Source: Theristus sp. LFF4_11
Lineage: Eukaryota; Nematoda; Chromadorea; Monhysterida; Xyalidae
Reading direction: 5' to 3'
Assembly (NCBI GenBank): GCA_030248135.1
Contig: JASANC010001075.1
Coordinates: 1-64,000 of the forward strand
Length of the DNA: 64,000 nt
In this document: positions 1 to 15,696 of the stretch, in pieces
Numbering within the stretch: position 1 is the first letter of the stretch
How the letters are laid out: each line of letters starts with the position of its first letter
The notes under the pieces: generated by a model
The model's database searches: none
Seen by the model: the letters and a program-made list of their open reading frames with translations, nothing else
What the model was told of the DNA's origin: nothing
Made by a program: the position numbers and the translations under genes

Positions 1-265
1 AACAAATAAAAACGCAAGGCAAGACGGGTGCTGCATTGGCCGTAAATCCAACATACAGTAGCACTGGCAAAACGCAATTTTCCTTCGTTTCCGAATTCTT
101 TTCCTTCAGCCGTTTAATTTGAGGAGAAGCCTTAGACAAACAAAATAAGAAAAAGAAATCAACATTGTTGTTGAATCTTTTTCGTGGCGTTCACAAGCCT
201 TTTAGTTTCATAGCCAATCTTGTGTATACATTAAAACCACAAAGAAATCCGTGCTCAAACATACT

Positions 266-2083
266 ATGACAATCGCATACCCTGATTCCTTTATCCGTTC
301 GCTTGGTCTCTGGCATGGTAGTCTGTGGAAAGCTGTGATATGGGACGTGATGATATGGTACGTGTTGTACTTTATCATCATGGCTGTTCAAATGCTTGCA
401 CTGTCACCAGAGGATCAACTATACATGCACAAGGTGCGTCAATTGCTGAAATCCGCAGTTTAAATGTTTGAATGTTGTAATTGGGGTATCAGCTCTCTCG
501 GTTGCACAGATTATTGACTATGCTGACGACGGTCTAAAGTATATACCGCTAACATTTCTGCTCGGTTTCTTTGTGGCCGGTGTGCTCGCTCGGTGGTGGG
601 AACAGTTCAATTGGATCAGCTGGCCGGATAAGCTAATGTTCAATGTGAACTTGGCGCTACCAGGGCCGAAACACCGGGTTGCAAGACGCACCATTGCAAG
701 ATGGGCTAACCTACAGGTGCACAATTTTTAGATTTTTCATAATTTCCAGTATTTGTTCAAAAACACTATTGCAGTTTTAAGGCAGCTATCGCGTGGCGTC
801 TGCTGTGTGTTCGAACGAAAGCACGTTTTCCAACCGTGCAACACTTGGTAGATTCCGGTTTGATGACCGACGAAGAAAAAGAAATGTTTGAAAAGATTAA
901 CGCACCATATGGCAAGTGGTTCGTGCCAATTGTCTGGCTTTCAAATATGTTTCGAAAACTGAGAGATGAGCGAAAAATCAGCTCCGATACAATGCTGAAA
1001 CATCTGATGCGCTCTTTATTGAGTTATCGCGACGGATTTGCCATGTTGATGGTTTACGACTGGATCGTGATCCCCCTGGTTTATGTTCAGGTTCAAGTCA
1101 TTTGATACATTCGTGTTACGGATTTTTTGTATAACGCACAAGGTTAGCACAAAATGTGGGACAACAAACTCCGCCAGGTCGTTTCAATTGCCACGTACGG
1201 TTATTTCGCGTTTTGTTTGATTGCACGGCAACCAAAAGTGTACCCATCAACAATCTCACATCATCATCAAATCAACGTCACCGATGGACACAGTGCACAA
1301 GATGAACGACACGTGATGTTACCATTTCCGCTATTCACAACGCTGCAAATGCTGTTCTACGTTGGATGGTTGAAAGTGGCGCAGTACTTGATGCATCCGT
1401 TTGGTGACGACGATGACGATTTCGGTGAGTTCCAGTTGTACTGATTGGTTGTCTAAGTTTCTTGATTGTTGTTACAGCGGCAAGTTTTTTAGAGTTGAAC
1501 TACATACTTGATCGCAACACGGCCACGGCGTATCTGATTGGTGACGAACTTAGTGACCAGTTACCGAGTCAAGAATCTGATCCGTTCAGCGGGCAAACAA
1601 ACTTCAAGTTACCACATACGCGAGCGTCGGTTAGAATTCGAGTGGGTCACGTTCAACAATCAAAATTCATACAAGTCACTTTTTTATTTTCTCATCATTA
1701 TCGATCACAATTTGTACTTCACGAGGTTGCAGGACATTGATCCGCCAGACAATTTACGAACAATAAAATTCAAAGCGAAAGACCAGCTGATGCTATCCAT
1801 GGAAGAAGAAGAGAATTTACTGAACCGGCCAGATCCACGGAATCGTTTTAGAACGCTTGTTCGCTCGCTTTCGCTGAGAAAGCAGCAAAGCGTCAAAAGC
1901 GATGAAGAACCATCGAGCGACCATCCAGGCGAAACGGAGCTAGACTCCGACCAACAAAAAGAACTGAACAAAAAAACAGCGATCTATGCGCAAATGGCGA
2001 AACGACGCGGCACTAGTAAATCAGAGGAACGATGGCCAGATCGTCATGATGAAGAAGGTGATGATGACGATGATGATGATTAA
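266..2083 (+). CDS. Bestrophin-family chloride channel, copy 1
   Basis: Calcium-activated anion channel of the plasma membrane, by family. Six exons read in phase: 266-433, 510-716, 782-1090, 1178-1424, 1493-1641 and 1733-2083, about 477 residues. The start is the ATG opening MTIAYPDSF, as in other invertebrate bestrophins. The hydrophobic first helix is followed by FLLGFFV...RWWEQFN, then [17 protein letters not shown] and the acidic Ca2+-clasp [11 protein letters not shown] leading into LNYILDRN. The clasp and the LDRN segment are the best family markers. The C-terminal exon is hydrophilic, rich in Lys, Arg and Glu, and ends in seven aspartates encoded by GAT/GAC codons. The acceptor before exon 3 is TTTTAAG rather than CAG, because a cut at the nearby CAG would open a stop. 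The gene is followed by a close tandem copy. No clean poly(A) signal was seen outside the C-rich repeat downstream. Confidence 0.93.
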
Positions 2084-3562
2084 TCGATTCAACTCTGTTA
2101 GTTTTGTTGTGGCGACCGGTATATCCATGATCGAACTTCTAATTACTGTCGTTTTTCACATATACCTTAACGAACCTCATTGTGTTGAGTAGAGATGAAC
2201 AAACAAACCATACCGTATTACCTCTATTACCCCCCCCCCAAATTAAACCCCCCCAAAATAAACCCCAACCCTTCGTCAAGTTTCAAATAATCCCCCCCTC
2301 AAAAATAATCCCCCATGGGGGATTATTTGAAACCTGTTTGAAACACATACCCAGCGAATTCAGTGGCTGGTTGCAGTGAAAATGATGAAATTGTGCTACC
2401 AAAGGCCCCAAATGGATGAGTTAATGGTAATTTCATTACAAAAGGCTGTTGTAAAAAGAAATTTCTATGTAGAGTAGAAGTTTCTGCGACTTCCTTCCTG
2501 CCATGGAAGGTATTTTTGCCATTTTGCCCACCCCTAAAAATGGTTTTCAAATACCCCCCCCCCCCAAAATAAACCCCCCCCAAAATAAACCCCCACCCCC
2601 AGAAGTCGCTGAAGAAATAAACCCCCATGGGGGTTTATTAGTAATACGGTATGTTGAATAAGATCCATATATCTGTTTTTCCACAAAAAAAGTATGGTCA
2701 TGCATAGCTGCCCGCACCACATGCATTGATAACGCAAGATGTGCAGATGCAGGTTTCACCTTTCAACCACTTTATGAAAACTCTCAGAGCAACACATTCA
2801 CACACTCCACAATATAACACCGCTGAAAACTTCGTTTCCTGCTCTTACAAGGGTTACAAGAAACGCTCTCTTTCAAATTATCACATTTTTGTTGATGCAT
2901 GTGCTGCATTTGATGGAAGGTAAGGTCACACACGGCCGCAATTTTGTTTGGTACGCTGTTTGTACAGCACCTACGTTTTTTTGTCGTTTTTCTGCATAAA
3001 TTGTTTTGTAAAACTGCATGCTTCAATCGCGTATGTGCGATATTCAACTTTTCCAGTCGTCCGGTTCAACATCAACAGTCAACAGTGACACTCAACGCGA
3101 AAACGCGCACTGGCTGTGAGAAAACACATCTCACGTCCTTGTGTAAAGCGTCCCGATTGGGTGACTGCAACTCTGACTGACACAACTAAATTACTGGTTG
3201 CATGTCAATGCCATTGCTCGAAAACATCTTCATAATCTTGAAATCAGAATTGTCTGTGAGAAAGTTTGAAAAAACACCGAAAAAGGCCGCCACCTTTTGG
3301 CTCTTTTTGGCACATAATGCTACACTGCATGTATCTTAGTACATATTATTTTAAAGCTAAAATCATAAAATATCTGCGAGCTTAATTCTTAAATGTTAAT
3401 GAAATAACTACAAGCAATCGCTAGATCGGGTGCCACTTCTGTTTTATTTTACTATTAAAAGCACTCAGATAAATGCAGCAATTCTCCTGAATTCGTTGAT
3501 GGCCAAGTCTCGCCAGAATTTCTCATGACGTTACACTGAGTGGTGCTAATGACACGCTGATC
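2084..3562. other. Spacer between the two bestrophin genes
   Basis: No supported gene. It contains the C-rich inverted-repeat element listed separately. The rest is unremarkable AT-rich sequence. The promoter of the second bestrophin presumably lies in its last few hundred bases, but no motif can be assigned. Confidence 0.6.
2211..2651. mobile_element. C-rich short inverted-repeat element (MITE-like)
   Basis: The 11-bp ends TACCGTATTAC (2211-2221) and GTAATACGGTA (2641-2651) are perfect inverted copies. Between them lie several runs of seven or more C alternating with AAAATAAA, and two perfect palindromes centred on CCCCCATGGGGG (2303-2328 and 2616-2639). No target duplication was seen, so the transposon assignment is inference. 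Confidence 0.5.
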
Positions 3563-6131
3563 ATGACGATTTCGTATCCGGATTCATTCATTCGTTCATT
3601 GCCGCTTTGGCGGGGTAGCATTTGGAAAGCGGTTATGTGGGACGTACTCGTATGGTACTTCTTGTACTTCACCATTATGGCCATTCAGATGATAGCGTTT
3701 GACGCAGAGCAGAAAGCATATATGCATCAGGTTATTTGACAAACATTTTATTTTCATGATGAAAAACCATCGAAAGCAATAATTGTTTTTAATTTGCTTG
3801 AATCATTCCTTACTTTCAAGCTAATTTCGCGTTGTTCTTAACAAAACTGTGTACAGGTAATCGATTACTGTGAGAAGGGCACCAGCTATATTCCACTGGA
3901 GTTTCTGCTTGGTTTCTTTGTCGCCGGTGTTCTAGCGAGATGGTGGGAGCAGTTCAACTACATCAGCACCCCAGACAAGCTTATGACAGCCGTTATGCTT
4001 GCAATGCCTGGTCCAGAAAATAAAACGGCACGGCGTACCGTAGCCAGGTGGTCCAATTTACAGGTAAATTTTATCATTTTTGCGGCAAACGTGTTATTAA
4101 ACTCAGATAATTATGCATATTGACTTCATCTCTATCTTCAGTAATCTCAATCTTCATATTTGACTAGAGCTTCAGGCTGCACTAGTTTGGCGCTCAATAT
4201 CGGTGCGAACCAAAGCGCGCTTTCCGACCGAGCAACATTTGGTCGATTCTGGTCTGATGACAGCGAAAGAGCTGGCACTGTTTGAGCGCACGTGCACTCC
4301 GTACGAGAAGTGGTACGCGCCGACAATGTGGATGGCGAACCTGTTCTGTAAGTTGCGCGACGACGGACGCATTCACTCGGACACAATGCTCAAGCATCTG
4401 CTGAAAAAACTGGATGGCTACCGCGACGGATTCGTGATGCTGATGACGTACGACTGGATTGTCATACCGTTGGTCTACGTTCAGGTAGGACGCAAAACGT
4501 AGCAAGTCGCACACTGAACGACACGGAAAAATGAGAATAATGCACCAAAACAAAACATAATGTAGCTAGTTATTTCAGGTAGTGTCCATTGCTACATACG
4601 GTTATTTCACATTCTGTCTGGTTGCGAGACAACCGAAGTTATACGGCCAAGAGGACAGCAAGTTCACCATACCCTTTCCGTTGTTCACAACGCTGCAACT
4701 CTTGTTTTACATTGGGTGGCTGAAAGTGGCGCAGTTTCTTATGCATCCGTTCGGTGATGACGACGACGACTTTGGTTTGTTGACAGACACCTGTTACGAA
4801 AACAAACTCTTTCATTGATAATATCCGTTTTCATAGAAAAGATGGTGCCCTCATGAAAAAGATAGTGCCCCACAAAGAAACATGAGAAACGTTTTTTCTG
4901 AGGGCTGGATAACGAGCACAAAAACATTTTTGATATGCTGAACATATTTCAAAAATGATAGACAGAAGTGGCGCGTCTAGACAGAAGAGACAAAGACAGA
5001 AGAGACAGAAGACAAAAATTTCAAAACATTTATGATCGTGGCGCGTCGATTTGTAAACAAGAAGCTGGAAGGTTGTGTTGTTGTTTTCGTGCCCACAGTC
5101 CATTCCTTGTGTTTGTGTCTTTTGAAAAAATTCTAAAAAAACATGACCAAAATCAAAACAGTCGTCATCGAAAATTCATCGGGCCGGAATTCTTCGAACC
5201 GGATATCTTCGGGCCGGAATTCTCCGGGCCAGAATGAGCGGGCCGGAACTTTTCAGGCCGGAATTGTACCTCCCTAACAGCTATCTGATGCACGTAAATT
5301 CTCAAACAGCCAAAGGCTCTTTTTGCACGACTAATTTTCTGAAACGAAAAACTCAACAAAACCACCGCAGAGCTCAACTGGATCCTCGATCGCAACACGA
5401 ACACGGCGTACCTGATCGCTGATGAGTTCAGCCAGCAGCTGCCCGATTACGACGTTGATCCGTTCCGCGGTGCCACAAACTTCAAACTGCCGCACACAAA
5501 GGCGTCCTGCAAAATAAGGGTACGAAATAATCAATATGTTCCGGTTGCTGTTTTTTGGAAACAACGCGCAACAAAAGCCACTTGTCAGATGTTACGGTTG
5601 GAAAAGTCCAACCACACGTCAACTTCGATCAGAGATCAGCTTTTCTTACACGGAGACCAGAGCTGAAGAAATACGTTACAATGCAGCCTTGATTGAACAA
5701 CAGCTTCATGGGGCAAACGTGTGCACAAAAAAACAAAAGAACGCAACAAAACAATGCAGGACATCGTGCCACCTGACAATCTGGCGTCGATCAAGATCAA
5801 AGACAAGGACCAACGGATGGTGACGAACGAGGAAGAGATGCAGCTGATATCGAGGGGCAGCCGACGTCTCTCAAAGTTGGCGCACAGCATTCAGCTGAAG
5901 AAGACGCCGTCACGCGACGGCCAGAGCAGTGCCGTCGAGAAACCGAGCACACAGCAGCAGCAGCACGATTTGCAGTCGCCACTGGTGCTCGTCGACGTGG
6001 CGCAACGCAACAACAGCAATGGTGGCGCAGACGACGCACAGCAGAAACTGAACGAACACGTCGGCAATCGCTTGATGGGAGTGATCGCGATGGCGAAACG
6101 AGCGGAGCGGCGTGACGACGACGACGACTAG
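3563..6131 (+). CDS. Bestrophin-family chloride channel, copy 2
   Basis: Second bestrophin on the same strand. Exons 3563-3730, 3857-4063, 4176-4484, 4579-4774, 5371-5519 and 5760-6131 give about 466 residues. Exons 1, 2, 3 and 5 have exactly the lengths of copy 1 (168, 207, 309, 149 nt) and all intron phases agree, so this is a tandem duplication. Family marks are the same: [24 protein letters not shown], the Ca2+ clasp [11 protein letters not shown] and LNWILDRN. Copy 2 lacks the His-rich insert (ISHHHQIN region) found in exon 4 of copy 1. Its last exon diverges strongly (Gln/Ser-rich) but keeps an AMAKR-type motif and also ends in a run of aspartates (five). Intron 4 is long (about 600 nt) and holds half of a foldback-type repeat array. 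Confidence 0.93.
5180..5270. repeat. GGGCCGGAATTC-type short tandem array in a bestrophin intron
   Basis: About five degenerate copies of a ~17-bp unit (GGGCCGGAATTCTTC and variants), ending in GGAATTGTACC. The unit and the terminal GTACC motif match the arms of the Foldback-like element at 28725-29303. Only one arm is present here, so it looks like a solo or deleted copy. It lies inside intron 4 of the second bestrophin. Confidence 0.75.
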
Positions 6132-6966
6132 TGCGCTGGGCTCGTCTGGAAAGCAAAGTGACTGGGAGTTGGGTGAAATGAGCCGACCAGTTTATACACA
6201 TGACAAATCGCCGAAAACATAATTTGCCAGAGTATTCATGCGAGTAAGCATCAAAACAGGAGTAAGAGTTCAAAGGCTAACGCAAGAAAACCGTGCAAAA
6301 ATAAGTGCGTAATTTAGAAAACGGATTTCATAATTATAAAATTGGGAAAGCGGATTTCACAATTTAACTAGATAATGATAAAGCTTTTATCCGTTTCAAT
6401 GCTCCATGGTTGTTTGGTGAGAGTGATTTGTTTCACTGGTGTTTGATATGGTTTTTGGCTTTGGATGGAGTAAACTTCGTTGTTAATACCGTTGTGGCTT
6501 ACATCCTTCGACACGCAATATTTTTTTGTATCGGAAATCGGTATTTATTGCTGTTAGAAACGTTGTTTCAAACTGCAAATCTCAATTGAAAACAATGTAA
6601 TTGTAACGCAAAGCTGTAAAAACATACAAGCTAACTGAAAACAAAATTTTTACTTATTGAAAAAACGGTTCCATTGAACAAGCACAACAATCAACATCAT
6701 GTAACAGAACCAAGAAACCAATTGAAAATGGTACCGAACGCAGACAAGTGAATTTGTGAATAAGTATGAAGACAAGGGCACTCTGCCATACATAACACAG
6801 TAATGCGGCACATGCAAACACATGATGACTTTGGGCTTTTGCACATGCAATGTTCGTGTGACATCGCAACAATGCGCGTGCCGTCTCGGCACACGGTGCG
6901 TGTACGTGTGTGTGGCTGTGCAACATCACTGTGTTGTAACAGAGTGCACTGCGCACACTGCACAGC
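6132..6966. other. Convergent spacer between bestrophin 2 and the KAT6-like gene
   Basis: No gene supported. TTTATT at 6544-6549 reads AATAAA on the minus strand and could serve the 3' end of the KAT6-like gene, about 420 nt past its stop. Confidence 0.5.
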
Positions 6967-10613
<3,647 letters not shown>

Positions 10614-10769
10614 CTGGCAGTTGGATTATATTTGGGTAATGAATAAATGCCAGCATTCAGCAATCGTGTTCAGGTTTTTTGTGAAAAGCATAACCTGCAC
10701 CATAGTTGTTTTGGCGTGTTTGCTATCCATCTACCGTAATTTCAAAATAATTTTGAACCGCTCCTCGCG

Positions 10770-11950
10770 CGGCCGCCCCCCCCTCAAAATTTTGCAGCTG
10801 CATGCAGCTACAAAATTTGTATCTATCTATCTGGAAAATTTGCTCCCCACCCCCAGCTCTGGAACAGCAGCGCGGAAGTGCCAAAAATTTGTCAGCGGGG
10901 GCTGTAGGTCGATCCGGTACCGGTCGATCCGGTTCCGGTACCTGGCAATTTTCTAGGGCGGTCGATCCGGTACCAGGTCGATCCGGTACTCGGTCGATCC
11001 GGTACCAATTGAAATTTTCAGCTGTTTTACGGGTTTTTAGCGTTCAATTCGTTATGTTTTCGATTTTTCTTTGGTTGATTGTTGATACGATTGTTGATGA
11101 TACGATATGAGACGACGACGACTTGCGACACTTGGTTGGTTTTGGGAATCGTAATCTGATTCTGAAAAAAGCAAAACAAGTGTACCATATGTTTTTTTAT
11201 TTTCTGAACTATTTTCCAGAAGAATAAAGCTCCAAGACGGTGAAAATTTGCAAAATTATCAGCTCAGCAAGAAAAGGAGAACAAAATAAAAATATGAAGA
11301 CTGATTCGGTTCTCTTTTGGAGTTGAGGAAAAAGCTTTGCCCACATTACTAAACCAAAGCCAAGTTTACAGTCTGTTTTGTTGTTTAGTTCGGTTTCAAT
11401 GAAGTCGTTGTAGGTTCCTAATCCTAATCCTAAGTGAAGCCTTTTTAACAAAGTGAAAGTGCCTTGATTGACAGCTTTGTTGAAGGGGTGAAACATTGGG
11501 ATCAGGGATCAGCTCCAGCTCCGGTTCAGCTTTGTAGTTTTACGGAGGAAAAATGTGTTGTTTTTATTTTCATGTTTCCCGCGAAAAAACCTGCGGTAAA
11601 ATGTTTCAGACATCAGATAAAATGAGAGAAACGAAGAAAAATGGAAAACAAATCAGAAACAATTGAATTGAATGCTAAAACAGTTGAAAATTTCAAATTG
11701 GTACCGGATCGACCGAGTACCGGATCGACCTGGTACCGGATCGACCTGGTACCGGATCGACCGCGCTAGAAAATTGCCAGGTACCGGATCGACCGGTACC
11801 GGATCGACCGCATGCCGTCAGCGGGGGCATAGTTGTTCCAGAGCCGAGGGGTTGGGGGGGGGCGATATAGATAGCTGGAGCAAATTTTCCAGATAGATAG
11901 ATAGCTGGAAAATTTTGGGGGGGGGGGGGGTGCGGGGGGACCATGTGACT
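10770..11950. mobile_element. Foldback-type element with GGTCGATCCGGTACC arm repeats
   Basis: The left arm (about 10780-11040) reappears in inverted orientation at about 11665-11935. Both arms carry several copies of a ~15-bp unit, GGTCGATCCGGTACC, plus shared blocks such as GGCAATTTTCTAG, GTCAGCGGGGGC, the TATCTATCT run and a G/C homopolymer edge. The arms are imperfect copies; for example the tail of the left arm reads AGCTGTTTTAC against GTAAAACAGTT-like sequence on the right. The ~620-bp centre has no coding frame. A target duplication could not be recognised because the edges are homopolymers. Confidence 0.7.
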
Positions 11951-12149
11951 TTGGGGGGGGGGGCGGTCAAAATTTTTAAATTTGATAGATAGATAGCTAA
12001 AACGCTAAAAAGCTATAAAAACACCAAAATAATGCTAAAAATACACTAAAAATCGAGTATAAACGCATATTTTACCTAAAATTAGCAAAATTTTCAAGAA
12101 TTACGAGCAAAAATGGTCAATTTTGGTCAAAAATTGACTAATTTTATGT

Positions 12150-12310
12150 TTTCGAAGACAAAATTTTTTAGATAGATAGCTGGCTGAGAAATTTTTTTTA
12201 GATAGATAATAGCTGAGCCGAAAAAACCTGTCTGATAGAGATAGATTCGAAAATTTTTTGGGGGGGGGGCCGGCCCCCCCCGGCCCCCCCCCCCTAGAAC
12301 AACTATGAGC
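12150..12310 (-). repeat. Dispersed repeat with AGTTGTTCTAGGGG edge
   Basis: Read on the minus strand, this stretch runs from ATAGTTGTTCTAGGGG through a G/C block and AAAAATTTTCGAAT to TATCTATC and TTTTTTCGGCTCAG. The same order occurs on the plus strand at about 51427-51525. A related edge (ATAGTTGTTCCAGAG) closes the foldback near 11829. It is a repeat family with no visible coding capacity. Confidence 0.6.
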
Positions 12311-12384
12311 GGGGGTGTCTGTCAATCGTGGATTCGTGGTACAGTGAGTGGCGGCTCCCCGGCTCCCCCCGCCGGCCGCCGGCC

Positions 12385-13095
12385 TAGGGTTGTTAAACAA
12401 AAATGAAATTTTTTTTTTAAAAAAAAGTGATTAAAAAAAAACAAAAATGCCAATTAAAAAAAAAAAATTCGAAAAATTTTCCTCTAATATGCTCTGAAAA
12501 CCTCAATTTTGGCACAATTTTTCGAAAGTTCAACAAAAATTTTCTTTGATTATACCTCGTAAAACCTTTAGCAGTCGATTTTGGGCCGTTTTACCGACTG
12601 ATTTTAGGCTTCGACAACATCTGCGATGAAGTTTTTGAGCGTCCCAAAGCTTAGCCTACCATTTCCGATGCAGATAAGGTGACGATTAGCCTCGCAGAGC
12701 GTCCGATTGTGCTCGCTGCACCGTTTGCAAGCGCTACGTTGTCTGGTTGCTGCTTCGTGTCGTGTCGTCGCGACACCATCAGAAGAATTGATCGAATTTC
12801 AAGGCGGTATGTTTGTCTTCACTTTAGCATTAGCTTAGCTGGGGACAATTAGTGACGTTTTGGAGGTCAAAACACAAGAAGAGGCATGGTGACGGTTTGG
12901 AAAAGGGGTAATTGAGGTCACCAAAACAAAATCTGCAAAGTTCCGCCATACGGGTGTCATTCGGGAGGCGCTTGCATATCATATGTGGTTCTTCGGACTC
13001 CCTGATTGATTTAGCACAACTTTGATTTTTGAATTTTTTTTTTTAATTAAAAAAAAAAACAAAAATGACGATTTTTGTTTTTTTTAACAACCCTA
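12385..13095. mobile_element. Non-autonomous hAT-like element, 8-bp target duplication CGCCGGCC
   Basis: The element begins TAGGGTTGTTAAA and ends with TTTAACAACCCTA. It is flanked on both sides by the same 8 bp, CGCCGGCC (12377-12384 and 13096-13103). TAGGG-type ends with an 8-bp duplication are the hallmark of hAT transposons. It is 711 bp long with no transposase frame, so it is non-autonomous. Part of its interior (about 12440-12620) recurs, diverged, at about 16020-16200. It inserted into GC-rich repeat sequence, so it is younger than that repeat. Confidence 0.82.
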
Positions 13096-13103
13096 CGCCG
13101 GCC

Positions 13104-13300
13104 CCACACACACACACACACACACAACGGGGGGTGCACAAAATTGTAAAAAAGGGGTGTGCACGCACGCGTAATGCTTCTTTATTCAAAACGCACGCGC
13201 ACATGTTCCAGTATGCTCATGCTCATCGTCCACTAGCGCAGTGCACACGCTCCGCACCTTGTCATTACACACGCTCCGATCTTGCGTGATTAGGAAAAAT
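13104..13300. repeat. CA microsatellite and dispersed repeat, copy A
   Basis: A (CA)n run is followed by a block with GCACGCGTAATGCTTC, GCTCATGCTCAT, GTCCACTAGCGC and CACACGCTCCG. The same ordered motifs recur at about 15710-15805, making this a dispersed repeat. No coding capacity is seen. Confidence 0.6.
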
Positions 13301-13858
13301 TGCTCCACGTACTCCAAACAATTACGCAACACAAAAAGGAATGCTCAAATTGAATTGGAACGTATTTTTTACTGAAACGAAAAATGGAAATGTGAAACTG
13401 AAATACTGAACGCTTTTCAAATCTCATCTAATTTTTTCTAATCTGACTTTTATCTCTTTTTTGTATTTATTCACTATTCAAACTCACACGCTGAAGATCA
13501 ATTTTGTCGACATTCGTGAAGAGTTGGTGGGGGCGTGCTTCAAATATTAAAATAGCGGCTTTAAAAAAAACGCTCGCTCGCAAACGAGCAGGTCAAAAAA
13601 CGTGTATCGCATCGCATTCGTTTTCTAGGGTTTCGTTCACTCGCTTTGGAAACAATCCGAATTCAATACCAGATTGCACAAATTGCCTATGTTTCGCAGA
13701 TAACTATATTTTTTGTTTGAAATTGTCCAGTGAGTGTCCAGTGAGTGAGTCCAGTAAAATCAAGATGCATGATTAATTTATTATTTTTCTTATTGAACCT
13801 GTCCCAGTATGCATTTGCACACACAGATACAATGTGGTTGAATTAATAAGGCAGTCCT

Positions 13859-14050
13859 TGTTTCTCCATCAAAGCCAGATTTGTCGCAGACTAGGAGTTG
13901 ACTTTCTCAAAATGCAAAGATATTTGCCAATCGAATATGCAATGGACAAAAAACAAACAGAATAGCACGAACTAATTGATCAATTAAAACAACACGTCAA
14001 ATTTGACCGAAGATTGGGTTTCTGAACGTCTTTTTTTTCTTTAATTCAAC
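13859..14050 (+). repeat. Dispersed ~190-bp repeat, copy 1 of 2
   Basis: It shares ordered blocks with 38537-38735 on the same strand, including GACTAGGAGTTG, AGATATTTGCCA, AGAATAGCACGA, AACACGTCAAATTTGAC and TTGGGTTTCTGAACGTC. Divergence is moderate. It contains no open frame and no terminal repeats that can be recognised. Confidence 0.7.
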
Positions 14051-14524
14051 TTTTTAATTTTCAACTTTAATGTTTCACGGCTGCGGTTTCAAAGCTGAAT
14101 GACAAACTAGTTTTGTCCAACAAAGGATCGTTGGTACAACACGGCTGATAAATTCTGAGCGCAAATACGAATGAAACGAACAATCTGACAGAAAAACCGT
14201 TGCAGACCAACCAAAGTCAAACATCACTGCTTCGATACGGCGAGTTATTGACAAAGTTCCAACCAGACACGGCGACGTCGGCGGCAAGCGCAAAAAACTC
14301 TCTTGTTTGACGAATTCAGTTTCGCAGTTAAACTGAACAATGTAGCCTACGCGCTAGCGCCGCGCCACAACCGTAATCAAACCTGGTAATCTGAAAGACT
14401 GAAGCATGTGATGCAATTGTGCAATCTCACTGCAAATTTTAACGCCAAACTGGAATGTTGCGTCTGAAAACACAAAAGGCTTAGATAACCAAATAAACAT
14501 GCACGCACAATTTCTCAATGTTGT

Positions 14525-14757
14525 GTTCGAATCATACCCGTAGGACGGTGTGAAGTACCAATGTGTGCAACCCTCAAAACCGGTGTGCAGCCCGCAAGAA
14601 ATTTTGGCGACACCGGTTTGAGGGCTGTGCACCATTTGCTAGGCAGCCGGCGCAACGAATGAAATCTTGCAAAGTTTGTTCTTGCGGGCTGCACACCGGT
14701 TTGAGTGTTGCGCACATCGGTACCCTACACGGGCGGGCATGGTTCGAATCTCCAATC
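14525..14757. mobile_element. Small foldback repeat with ~67-bp inverted arms
   Basis: The left arm (14525-14591) reads GTTCGAATCATACCCG, then CAATGTGTGCAACCCTCAAA and ACCGGTGTGCAGCCCGCAA. Its inverted copy ends at about 14757 with CGGGCATGGTTCGAATC. The short centre repeats part of the arm again (ACACCGGTTTGAGGGCTG). The GGTTCGAATC ends resemble a pol III B box, so a tRNA- or SINE-derived origin is possible. Confidence 0.65.
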
Positions 14758-15067
14758 GAATCGAGGCACAATCTCGGTGATTTGCGAGACCACAACTGAA
14801 TCAGCTCTATTATTTTAGACTGAAATGGATTTTCAAGTCAAAGCAAATGTTAACGATTTTATGCATAACCGTTGTGTTTAGTGTGTGAACTGTGAGTGAA
14901 TGAAAGACTACGGCTAATAAACTGCTGAAATTCCATCGAATCAGGTCGTCGGTCGTCCGTGATACGAATTGTCAGCTCCCCATGGTCGTGTTTCGCTGTC
15001 ATTTCTGAAAAAAATTGCAATTCAGCTTAAACAAAACAAAGTATGGAACGAAAATATAAACACTTCA

Positions 15068-15280
15068 CTATCCGTCAGCAATTCCAGCGCCCATGAAGTA
15101 GCCTGGAATGTCTGCGTCGGGAATGACAGACGACGTCATGATTGATGATGATGATGTCATGATGACTGGATCGATTGATGCATCAGCGAACTGCGAGTTT
15201 TCTGAATCTGATACGTGATGACGTCGACGATCAGACACAGACGGACTAAAAAATGGAGAAGGCATCATTCGATTGCTCAT
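15068..15280 (-). CDS. Small Ser-rich open frame, doubtful
   Basis: An ATG-initiated frame of 70 residues, rich in Ser, Asp and Met, beginning MSNRMMPSPFF. It looks more protein-like than most open frames in this repeat-rich spacer. It lies upstream of the visible exons of the KAT6-like gene on the same strand, so it could be a 5' exon of that gene, a separate small gene, or chance. No homologous family is recognised and no convincing splice donor is present. Confidence 0.2.
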   Translation of the reverse strand: MSNRMMPSPFFSPSVSDRRRHHVSDSENSQFADASIDPVIMTSSSSIMTSSVIPDADIPGYFMGAGIADG

Positions 15281-15696
15281 ATGATCGCATTTTTCCGAAA
15301 CAACAAAAGATATAAATGAGTTTTGTTTGATTGATTATTTTAAATCAATTTCAATCAGTCCTCGAGAGTTTCGTCAATTTGGTTCAGAATTCGATCAAAA
15401 TCAAAGGTAAAAACAGTCGTCCGTCCATCACTTAGTAGTAGTATCTCCTTTTCTCTGCAACGACTGAACCCAATCCGTAACCGGTTCCATTCCCCGCGTC
15501 GTCGCCTCCATCGCCATTCTCAGTCCACTGCCAGCTTCTCCATCTCTATTTGCAGCGAGCAGTTCTTTCTTTTTTCGGCTAAAATGTTCGCAGACAATTT
15601 CAAATTAAACAAAATGCAAATATTTTTCTAAAACGTGTTTAAAAGCGCGTTTTATTTTACGCTTTTTGAATAAAGTAGGCAAACCGCACGCACGTG

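Noticed and set aside
5797..6273. Long minus-strand open frame opposite the last bestrophin exon
   Set aside because: It is the antisense shadow of the real bestrophin coding exon, with Arg/Ser-rich composition.
13104..13290. Periodic repeats as a possible CRISPR array or satellite
   Set aside because: It is a CA microsatellite next to a dispersed repeat. No regular repeat-spacer structure, and the genome is eukaryotic.
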